15,432 bases of DNA. Source: an uncultured Eubacteriales bacterium. Its GTDB lineage: Bacteria; Bacillota_A; Clostridia; Christensenellales; Aristaeellaceae. Of this stretch, positions 6,514 to 12,342 are shown piece after piece. The notes under the pieces were generated by a model. The model made no database searches. It was not told where the DNA came from and worked only from the letters and a program-made list of their open reading frames with translations. Every line of letters begins with the position of its first letter. The first letter of the stretch is position 1. The DNA is taken from contig CADCQZ010000440.1 in assembly GCA_902803675.1 (NCBI GenBank), positions 1-15,432 of the forward strand, in the 5' to 3' direction. Position numbers and translations under genes: made by a program.

Positions 6514-8169
6514 ATGATCGAACGCAGCAAATGGAAATTCGGTGTCGCCAGCGTGAAGCGGGACGGCATCCTGTACGGCCTCGGATACACCCGGGAGGAG
6601 CTCAAACGGCCCTATATCGCGGTAGTGAACTCCTGGAACGAGTACAACCCCGGCCACGTGCACTTGAGGGAGATCGCCGAGCGGGTCAAGCAGGGCATCC
6701 GCGACGCCGGCGGCCTGCCCTTCGAGGTGGTGACCACCGGCCTGTGCGACGGCATGGTCCTCAAGGACCCCCGCTACATCGAGCTGCCCAGCCGCAACCT
6801 GATCGCCGACGAAGTCGAATTGAACGTAGAGGCGAACATGTTCGACGGCATGGTGCTCCTGTCCACCTGCGACTCCATCGTGCCCGGGCACCTGATGGCC
6901 TGCGCGCGGCTGGACATCCCCTGCGCCGTCGTCACCGGCGGGTACATGCCCCACTGCTTCTGGCGGGGCGAGGATATCGGGCTGGTGAAGGTGTCCAGCT
7001 CCGTCGGCAGGGTGATGGAGGGCAAAATGCCCATGGAGGATTTCGAGGACATGATGGAGTCCGCCCACATGGGCTGCGGCGCCTGCGGCAGCATGACCAC
7101 CGCCAGCAGCATGTGCTTCATCGCCGAGGCCCTGGGCATGACCGTGCCCGGGAACGCCAGCATCAACGCGGCGGACAAGCGCCTGGGCGGCATGGGCTAC
7201 GAGGCCGGGCAGCAGGTGATGCGCATGCTCCGGGAAGGGATCACTGCCAGGCAGATCATCACGGAAAAAGCCATCGAAAACGCGATCATCGCGGACATCG
7301 CCTGCGCCGGCTCCGCCAACCTGCTGCTGCACATCCCCGCCATCGCCCACGAGGCCGGCCTGGACCGGGATTGGTGGGCCTTTTTCGACAAGTGCAGCCA
7401 CGAGGTCCCGCTCATCACCCACCTGCAGCCCAGCGGCCCCTACTACCTGAAGGACTTCGACCGGGCCGGCGGCATGAAGGGCTTCCTGCACAACCTTCTC
7501 CCCCTTATGCACGGGGACTGCCTGACGGTCAACGGCAGAACGATCAGGGAAAACTACGAAAACGCGCCGGTTTACGATCACGACTGCATCCGGGACCTTG
7601 ACAGGCCCGTCAGCAGCGACGGCGGCATCGCCGTGCTCCGCGGCAACATCGCTCCGGACGGCGCGATCCTAAAGACGGCCGCCGTGCCGGAAAGCCTGAT
7701 GGAATTCACCGGCAGGGCGAAGATCTTCCACGAGGTGGACGACGCCATCGCCGCCCTGCGCGCGGGGGACATCCGTCCGGGCGACGCCGTCGTGATCCGG
7801 TACCTGGGCCCGAAGGGGCGCTTCGGCACCACGGCCTTCGCCTTCCAGAAGGAGGCCGCCGGCATGACTCTGGGGGACAAGATCGCCATCATCACCGACG
7901 GGCGCTTCAGCGGCGGCACCACGGGCCTGAGCATCGGGTACGTGGCCCCCGAAGCCGCGATCCGGGGCCCGCTGGCCGCCCTTAATGACGGGGACGAGAT
8001 CTATATCAACGTGAAAGAACGCGTCATCCGCGCGAACCTCACGGACGAGGAGATCCGGGACCGGATGAGCCGGGTGGACTGGAAGCTGGAGGAGGAAAAA
8101 TTCAAGCCCCTGCTGCGCCTCTTCGCCCGCAACGTGACCTCCACCGCCAAAGGCGCCACCTGGGTCTGA
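6514..8169 (+). CDS. IlvD/Edd family Fe-S dehydratase (dihydroxy-acid or sugar-acid dehydratase)
   Basis: A 551-residue dehydratase. Family segments seen are VVNSWNEYNPGHVHLRE, CDGMVLKDPRYIELPSRNLI, the cluster Cys119 in STCDSIVPGHLMA, Cys191 in GCGACGSMTTASSM, and the C-terminal ITDGRFSGGTTGLSIG. The enzyme dehydrates a 2,3-dihydroxy acid to a 2-keto acid at an Fe-S cluster. Where the [2Fe-2S] sugar-acid dehydratases carry the first ligand Cys (N-P-C), this protein has G47 (N-P-G-H). That is the E. coli IlvD-like (VPGH) arrangement, so a [4Fe-4S] cluster is more likely. The neighbouring aldolase suggests a sugar acid as substrate rather than branched-chain amino acid synthesis, since no other ilv gene is present. 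ATG 6514 is chosen because GCGGAGG (6501-6507) directly abuts the other candidate, ATG 6508, and would leave it no spacing. The last codon is followed at once by an inverted repeat. Confidence 0.88.
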   Translation: MIERSKWKFGVASVKRDGILYGLGYTREELKRPYIAVVNSWNEYNPGHVHLREIAERVKQGIRDAGGLPFEVVTTGLCDGMVLKDPRYIELPSRNLIADEVELNVEANMFDGMVLLSTCDSIVPGHLMACARLDIPCAVVTGGYMPHCFWRGEDIGLVKVSSSVGRVMEGKMPMEDFEDMMESAHMGCGACGSMTTASSMCFIAEALGMTVPGNASINAADKRLGGMGYEAGQQVMRMLREGITARQIITEKAIENAIIADIACAGSANLLLHIPAIAHEAGLDRDWWAFFDKCSHEVPLITHLQPSGPYYLKDFDRAGGMKGFLHNLLPLMHGDCLTVNGRTIRENYENAPVYDHDCIRDLDRPVSSDGGIAVLRGNIAPDGAILKTAAVPESLMEFTGRAKIFHEVDDAIAALRAGDIRPGDAVVIRYLGPKGRFGTTAFAFQKEAAGMTLGDKIAIITDGRFSGGTTGLSIGYVAPEAAIRGPLAALNDGDEIYINVKERVIRANLTDEEIRDRMSRVDWKLEEEKFKPLLRLFARNVTSTAKGATWV

Positions 8170-8190
8170 GTGTCGACAAAGTCGACACTC
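8168..8190. repeat. Inverted repeat 1: perfect 10-bp palindrome, AAA loop
   Basis: GAGTGTCGAC (8168-8177) and GTCGACACTC (8181-8190) are exact reverse complements around AAA. The left arm begins inside the TGA stop of the dehydratase gene (8167-8169). No T-tract follows, so a classic Rho-independent terminator is not supported, though the hairpin could protect a 3' end. Confidence 0.85.
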
Positions 8191-8223
8191 TCAACAAAAT
8201 ACGGTTTCACCGTCTTTTGTTGA
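8191..8223. repeat. Inverted repeat 2: 9 bp + mismatch + 5 bp, TTC loop
   Basis: TCAACAAAA (8191-8199) pairs with TTTTGTTGA (8215-8223). There is one T/C mismatch (8200/8214), then ACGGT (8201-8205) pairs with ACCGT (8209-8213) around a TTC loop. It directly abuts repeat 1. A related 14-mer occurs again at 8473-8486. Confidence 0.85.
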
Positions 8224-8227
8224 CGCC

Positions 8228-8301
8228 ATCGATTTCTTGCTAAATGGCATTTCATGCGTTCAGGAACGCCTGAAACGCTCATTTTACGGCCAGAAATCGA
8301 T
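8228..8301. repeat. Inverted repeat 3: long imperfect palindrome of 74 bases
   Basis: The outer arms ATCGATTTCT (8228-8237) and AGAAATCGAT (8292-8301) are exact reverse complements. An apical stem GCGTTCAGG (8256-8264) pairs with CCTGAAACGC (8269-8278), with one bulged A at 8273 and the loop AACG. The middle part pairs only partly. Confidence 0.75.
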
Positions 8302-8308
8302 AGAGAAA

Positions 8309-8323
8309 GCAGCTTTCAGCTGC
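8309..8323. repeat. Inverted repeat 4: 6-bp stem, TTC loop
   Basis: GCAGCT (8309-8314), TTC, AGCTGC (8318-8323). It is short, but shares the TTC triloop with repeats 2 and 7. Alone it could be chance; its position in the array is what makes it notable. Confidence 0.55.
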
Positions 8324-8355
8324 CTTGCCCGGGGCCTTCCGGCCCGTCCTCCACT

Positions 8356-8381
8356 GAAAACCGGCCCAAGGGCAGGTTTTC
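8356..8381. repeat. Inverted repeat 5: 7 bp + mismatch + 4 bp
   Basis: GAAAACC (8356-8362) pairs with GGTTTTC (8375-8381). G8363/A8374 are unpaired, then GCCC (8364-8367) pairs with GGGC (8370-8373) over an AA centre. The layout of outer stem, single mismatch, inner stem and tiny loop matches repeats 2 and 8 although the sequence differs. Confidence 0.75.
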
Positions 8382-8431
8382 CGGGCGCTCCGGACCCCCG
8401 CGACGTACACGCCGCCGCCTGCGGATTGCCC

Positions 8432-8455
8432 ATGAGGGGACTGCGGTCCCCTCAT
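8432..8455. repeat. Inverted repeat 6: perfect 10-bp stem, TGCG loop
   Basis: ATGAGGGGAC (8432-8441) and GTCCCCTCAT (8446-8455) are exact reverse complements with a 4-base loop. It is a strong predicted hairpin on either strand, with no T-tract on either side. Confidence 0.85.
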
Positions 8456-8495
8456 ACTCCCCAAGAGTCCTGCCGTACTTTGTTGATGGTCTGAC

Positions 8496-8510
8496 GGCTG
8501 TTTCACAGCC
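8496..8510. repeat. Inverted repeat 7: 6-bp stem, TTC loop
   Basis: GGCTGT (8496-8501), TTC, ACAGCC (8505-8510). It is short and GC-rich, and lies one base upstream of repeat 8. Confidence 0.55.
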
Positions 8511-8511
8511 T

Positions 8512-8540
8512 TCGATCAAACGGAAACTCCATTTGATCGA
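8512..8540. repeat. Inverted repeat 8: 9 bp + mismatch + 3 bp, AAC loop
   Basis: TCGATCAAA (8512-8520) pairs with TTTGATCGA (8532-8540). C8521/A8531 mismatch, then GGA (8522-8524) pairs with TCC (8528-8530) around AAC. Confidence 0.85.
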
Positions 8541-8546
8541 CAAAAC

Positions 8547-8583
8547 GCCTTTTCCTCTCGCTTCGCTCCCGGGCGGAAAAGGC
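8547..8583. repeat. Inverted repeat 9: perfect 9-bp arms, 19-base loop
   Basis: GCCTTTTCC (8547-8555) and GGAAAAGGC (8575-8583) are exact reverse complements around a GC-rich 19-base centre. It lies just ahead of the SDR ribosome binding site (about 8598-8605), so it could influence initiation of that gene. Confidence 0.75.
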
Positions 8584-8614
8584 CAGGAATGATTTACGGA
8601 AAGGGATGAAAGCC

Positions 8615-9406
8615 ATGAGCACGAAAAGGCCCGTAGTGATGATCACCGGCGCGACCCAGTATACCGGGCTCACATGCGCGAAGGTCTTCGCAAAGAGCGG
8701 CTATGATATCGTGATCACGTCGCGGGACGCGGTCAAGGGCGGGAACGCCGCGAAAAGCGTCCGGGACATCGCGCCGGACGCGGACGTGATGTCCGTTCGG
8801 ATGACGCCCAGCTCCGTCAGCGAGACTCAGGCGGCCTTCGGACAGGTGAAGGAGCATTTCGGCCGCCTCGACTGCTTCATCGCGAACGCCACCGCCGCCT
8901 GCCGCTACAAAAACATCCTGAACACCACCGAGGAAGAATACGACTTCATCATGGACAGCAACACCAAGGCGTACTTCTTCGGCACCCAGTGTGCGGCAAA
9001 GCTGATGATAGAGGCCAAAGTCCAGGGCAGCATCGTCCTGATCGGCTCCGTCCATTCCCGCGGCGCCCTGCCCAACCGGATCCCCTACGCCATATCCAAG
9101 GGCGGCATCGAGGTGCTCTCGCGCAACGCCGCCTACGAACTGGGCAAGTACGGCATCCGGGTCAACTGCCTGATCGCCGGAGCCATCGTGAACCAGAAAT
9201 TCCTGGAGCAGACCGAGGAGGAAAAAGAAGCCCGCCGCGCCAACTGGCCCATCGGCCGGGAATCCTATCCCGAGGACATCGCAAAGGCCGCCCTTTTCCT
9301 CGCGGGCCCCGACAGCCGTACCGTCACCGGCACCAGTCTGGTCGTGGACAGCGGCGTGTCCGCCTGCCTTCTGAACTATCAGAAAAACTGGGAGACAATC
9401 GGCTGA
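8615..9406 (+). CDS. Divergent short-chain dehydrogenase/reductase (SDR)
   Basis: A 263-residue SDR, at the usual length for the classical family. The N-terminal beta strand and cofactor loop read VVMITGATQYTG, followed by IVITSRD. The catalytic pair is Y-x-x-x-K in PYAISKGG, with a Ser upstream in IGSVHSRG; GIRVNCLIAGAIV and the C-terminal VTGTSLVVDSGVSA are also standard. Two deviations stand out: the TGxxxGxG loop has Tyr where the middle Gly normally stands, and the NNAG motif is ANAT. NAD(P)H binding is therefore likely but may be altered. ATG 8615 is preferred over ATG 8606 because the GGAAAGGG ribosome binding site touches 8606. It is the first gene of the second block and precedes the glycyl radical enzyme by 24 bases, suggesting that it oxidises or reduces that enzyme's substrate or product. 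Confidence 0.88.
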   Translation: MSTKRPVVMITGATQYTGLTCAKVFAKSGYDIVITSRDAVKGGNAAKSVRDIAPDADVMSVRMTPSSVSETQAAFGQVKEHFGRLDCFIANATAACRYKNILNTTEEEYDFIMDSNTKAYFFGTQCAAKLMIEAKVQGSIVLIGSVHSRGALPNRIPYAISKGGIEVLSRNAAYELGKYGIRVNCLIAGAIVNQKFLEQTEEEKEARRANWPIGRESYPEDIAKAALFLAGPDSRTVTGTSLVVDSGVSACLLNYQKNWETIG

Positions 9407-9430
9407 CCGTATTTAACAAAGGAGCAGACG

Positions 9431-11455
9431 ATGACTGACAGGATCCTTTCTTTGAAATCATATCAATGGGAAAAGAAGCACCATGCTTTTCGCATCGCGC
9501 TGCCGGACGGGATCGGAGCCGCTTACCGCGGCCGGGATCTGCCCGATCACCTGAGAACGGCGCTGCGGCTGAAGACCGCGCTCGCCCTGGAGACGCCGGT
9601 GTTTTTCCCGGACGAGATCATCGCGTTCACCCGGACAGTCCCGAACCTCCCCATGATCTATGACGGGGAGGAATGGTCGGCCGTCCGGTCCGCCCATTAC
9701 ATCCACGAATCGGGGACCGTCAGCAATCTGTCGCCCGATTACGGCAAGATCATCAGACACGGCCTGCTTTTTTATCGCGGCAAGCTGACGGAGCACCCCT
9801 ATCACACATCGATGCGGACCTGCATCGACGCCGTGCTCGATCTGACCCGCCGGTATGAGGCGGCCGCCCGCGAACAGGGGCTCCATGACCTCGCAGATGT
9901 TTTGAAACAGGTGCCGGCGTACGGCGCCCGGACATTCAGGGAAGCCCTTCAGTCCCTGCGCATCCTGCACTACTGCATGTGGTGCGAGGGGGACTATCAT
10001 AACACGCTGGGCCGGTTCGATCAGTACATGATGCCCTATCTGCGGGAGGATCTTGACGCCGGGAGAGAAACGCGGGACAGCGCTTTCGAACTGCTGGAAG
10101 CCTTCTTCCTCAGCTGCAACCGGGACAGCGATCTGTATCCCGGCATGCAGCAGGGGGACAACGGCCAGAGCATCGTGCTGGGCGGCGTCCGGCCGGACGG
10201 CAGCGACGGATACGATATGCTTTCGGACATGTGCCTGGAAGCCTGCGGCGAACTGAAACTCATCGATCCTAAGATCAACCTGCGGGTCGGCCGGGACACG
10301 CCTCTGGAGATATTCGAGAAGGGGACCCAACTGACCAGGCTCGGCCTGGGCTTCCCGCAGTATGAGAACGACGACGTGGCCGTCCCGGCGCTGGAAAAAC
10401 TGGGGTACGCGCCCGAAGACGCGCGGAATTACGCCATGGCCGCATGCTGGGAGTTCATCATCCCCGGCCGCGCCATGGAGATCCCCAATATCGGGGCGCT
10501 TCCGTTCGCCAATATCGTGGATGCGGCCGTAAGGAACGATCTTAAAGCCTGCGCGGATATGCGGCAGCTGCAGGAGCGCGTGAAGGAGCGCATCTTTTCA
10601 TCCGTCCGGGAAACGGTCGCGGAACGCAAAAACCTGTATATCATCCCCTCCCCGTATCTTTCCCTGTTTTTCGACGACTGTCTGGAGGATAAAAAGGACA
10701 TTTCTCTCGGCAGCAAATACAATAACTGGGGCCTGCACGGGACCGGGCTGGCACCCGCAGCGGATATGCTGGCCGCAGTGGACAAGGCCGTGTTCGGCGG
10801 CGGCATCCTTCCGCAAGAACTGACCGCGGCATTGAAAGCCGATTTCCACGGATACGACGAGCTGCACGAGCTGCTCAAATACGGCTGCCCCAAAATGGGG
10901 AACGACGACGACGCGGCCGACCGGTATGCCGTATGGCTGCTTAATACCTTCGCCGACGCCATTCAGGGCCTTCGGAACGAAAGAGGCGGCATCATCCGTG
11001 CCGGGACCGGCAGCGCCATGTACTATATCTTCCATGCCAACGAACTGGGGGCCACCGCGGACGGACGCGAGGCGGGAGTCCCGCTCCCCGCCAATTACTC
11101 GCCGTCCCTGAACATAAAGCTCAACGGCCCCGTATCGCTGATCAAATCCTTTACCAAACCGGATCTCACGCGCGTGATCAACGGCGGGCCCCTGACGATA
11201 GAGTTTTCCGACAGCGTGTTCACACAGGATGAAGCCATCACCAAAGTGGCCCAGCTCGTGCGTTTGTTCATCCGGCGCGGAGGCCATCAGATGCAGCTGA
11301 ACACCGTCAACCGCGAACGGCTGATCGACGCGCAGCGGCATCCGGAAAACTACCGGAACCTGATCGTCCGGGTGTGGGGCTGGAGCGGATACTTCGTGGA
11401 ACTGGACAAATGCTATCAGGATCACATCATCCGCAGGGCGGAACTGCAGGTATGA
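9431..11455 (+). CDS. Glycyl radical enzyme of unassigned subclass (PFL-like)
   Basis: A 674-residue glycyl radical enzyme. The glycyl radical site is near the C-terminus: V-R-V-W-G650-W-S-G-Y-F, against the usual R-V-x-G-Y/F-S/T. The thiyl Cys is C339 in MAACWEFIIPGR, keeping the C-x-E pattern of the dehydratase-type enzymes (GCVE) but with Trp between and Ala before. Other family segments are GFPQYENDDV, NLYIIPSPYLS, NTVNRERLIDAQRHPENY and ATADGREAGVPL. It is clearly shorter than PFL (about 760) and the diol/choline dehydratases (about 790-850). C-x-E and the lack of PFL's C-C favour a dehydratase or C-X lyase over formate production. The radical makes it oxygen-sensitive and it needs the activase encoded next. 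AAAGGAG (9418-9424) precedes ATG 9431. The substrate is not assignable; a sugar-derived alcohol is a reasonable guess from the neighbours. Confidence 0.92.
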   Translation: MTDRILSLKSYQWEKKHHAFRIALPDGIGAAYRGRDLPDHLRTALRLKTALALETPVFFPDEIIAFTRTVPNLPMIYDGEEWSAVRSAHYIHESGTVSNLSPDYGKIIRHGLLFYRGKLTEHPYHTSMRTCIDAVLDLTRRYEAAAREQGLHDLADVLKQVPAYGARTFREALQSLRILHYCMWCEGDYHNTLGRFDQYMMPYLREDLDAGRETRDSAFELLEAFFLSCNRDSDLYPGMQQGDNGQSIVLGGVRPDGSDGYDMLSDMCLEACGELKLIDPKINLRVGRDTPLEIFEKGTQLTRLGLGFPQYENDDVAVPALEKLGYAPEDARNYAMAACWEFIIPGRAMEIPNIGALPFANIVDAAVRNDLKACADMRQLQERVKERIFSSVRETVAERKNLYIIPSPYLSLFFDDCLEDKKDISLGSKYNNWGLHGTGLAPAADMLAAVDKAVFGGGILPQELTAALKADFHGYDELHELLKYGCPKMGNDDDAADRYAVWLLNTFADAIQGLRNERGGIIRAGTGSAMYYIFHANELGATADGREAGVPLPANYSPSLNIKLNGPVSLIKSFTKPDLTRVINGGPLTIEFSDSVFTQDEAITKVAQLVRLFIRRGGHQMQLNTVNRERLIDAQRHPENYRNLIVRVWGWSGYFVELDKCYQDHIIRRAELQV

Positions 11456-12300
11456 CGGGCACGATCTTCGATATCAAGGAATTCGCCGTGTTCGACGGGC
11501 CCGGGATCAGGACGACGGTCTTCATGAAAGGCTGCCCTCTCAGATGCAGGTGGTGCCATAATCCGGAGGGACTGTCCCCCGGGCCCCAGCTGATGGTCAG
11601 CAAAGCCGCCTGTGTCCGCTGCGGCGCCTGCGCCGAAGTGTGCCAGCATCAAGACCGGTGCGTCGCCTGCGGCCGGTGCGTCGCGGCCTGCCGGGGCGGA
11701 TACAGAAGGATCGTCGGCGCCGAATGGACGGCGCAGCAGCTGGCGCAGCGCCTCAATAAGGACGCGGATGTCTATTCTTCAAGCGGCGGAGGCGTCACTT
11801 TTTCGGGCGGGGAGCCGCTGATGCAGTGGCCGTTCGTCCGGGAAGTGATCGGGCTCCTGCCGGGCATCCATACGGCCGTCGAGACGAGCGGCTATGCTCC
11901 CGACGACGTCTTTGCCGCGGCGATGGACCGGTGCGGTCTGATCATGATGGACTGGAAGATCTCCGATGAGCGGGCCCATCTGTTCTGGACAGGCGTTCCG
12001 CAAGAGAAGATCCTCAGGCATATGCATATGCTCTGCGAAGGCGATACGCCGTTCATCATCCGCATGCCCGTCATACCGGGAGTCAACGACTTTAAAGAAC
12101 ATTTCGAAACCGTGGCCGGTTTGGCCCGGAACGCAAAGCGCCTGATCCGGGTGGAGATCCTCCCCTATCAGCGCGCGGCCGGCGCCAAATACGAAATGGT
12201 CGGGATGAAATACGATCCCGGTTTCGACGAGGACAAAAAACCGGAAACGCACTGCGATGTGTTCGACCGGTCCGGCATCCCGTATAAACTGTTCAGATAG
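11452..12300 (+). CDS. Glycyl-radical enzyme activating enzyme (radical SAM)
   Basis: A 282-residue activase that installs the glycyl radical on the preceding enzyme using S-adenosylmethionine. The radical SAM cluster is C28-x3-C32-x2-C35 (GCPLRCRWCHNP), after the typical FAVFDGPGIRTTVFMKG. An insert carries two more CX2CX2CX3C clusters, C54/C57/C60/C64 and C70/C73/C76/C80. The SAM-binding GGGVTFSGGEPLMQ and VETSGYA follow, then MDWKISD, RMPVIPGVND and VEILPYQ. The two auxiliary clusters are only six residues apart, whereas activases with a ferredoxin-like insert usually have a longer loop and a CP motif between them; here the loop is QHQDR. ATG 11452 overlaps the stop of the glycyl radical gene (ATGA), so the pair is translationally coupled and very probably cognate. 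Confidence 0.95.
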   Translation: MTGTIFDIKEFAVFDGPGIRTTVFMKGCPLRCRWCHNPEGLSPGPQLMVSKAACVRCGACAEVCQHQDRCVACGRCVAACRGGYRRIVGAEWTAQQLAQRLNKDADVYSSSGGGVTFSGGEPLMQWPFVREVIGLLPGIHTAVETSGYAPDDVFAAAMDRCGLIMMDWKISDERAHLFWTGVPQEKILRHMHMLCEGDTPFIIRMPVIPGVNDFKEHFETVAGLARNAKRLIRVEILPYQRAAGAKYEMVGMKYDPGFDEDKKPETHCDVFDRSGIPYKLFR

Positions 12301-12342
12301 CGCCGCGCGAAAACAGATCCGTATCCACAGGAGAAATAAAGT

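Larger units (their letters stand above)
8170..8614. other. Non-coding spacer filled with back-to-back inverted repeats
   Basis: This 445-base stretch between the dehydratase and SDR genes shows no credible coding frame. The open frames across it are short, rich in Arg, Pro and Gly and have no family likeness. It is instead occupied by at least nine inverted repeats in a row, from 8168 to 8583, with stems of 6-14 pairs and loops often of three bases (TTC, AAA or AAC). None is followed by a long T-tract, so it does not look like a simple terminator. A weak promoter-like pair (TTGACG 8220-8225 and TAAATG 8241-8246, 15-base spacing) is present but poorly matched. The stretch breaks the otherwise dense operon into two blocks. 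It could be a structured RNA, a processing or attenuation region, or remnants of palindromic mobile repeats. Confidence 0.75.

Noticed and set aside
5422..7581. Long open frame of about 719 codons on the minus strand
   Set aside because: It lies opposite three well-supported genes with recognisable motifs, and its translation is rich in His, Val, Gly and Asp without family likeness. It is a by-product of GC-rich codon use on the + strand.
8168..8223. Rho-independent terminator after the dehydratase gene
   Set aside because: The stems are strong, but neither hairpin is followed by a T-run, so intrinsic termination here is not supported.
8220..8246. Sigma-70-like promoter (TTGACG, 15 bases, TAAATG)
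   Set aside because: The spacing is short, the -10 match is poor, and the -35-like hexamer is part of a hairpin arm. A promoter for the second block may exist, but this one cannot be supported from sequence alone.
8168..8583. CRISPR array or integron attC cassette
   Set aside because: There is no repeated unit with regular spacers, no cas or integrase gene, and the palindromes differ in sequence and spacing.
8237..8592. Open frames of 75-112 codons on both strands in the spacer
   Set aside because: They run through the inverted repeats, are rich in Arg, Pro and Gly, lack convincing ribosome binding sites and resemble no family.
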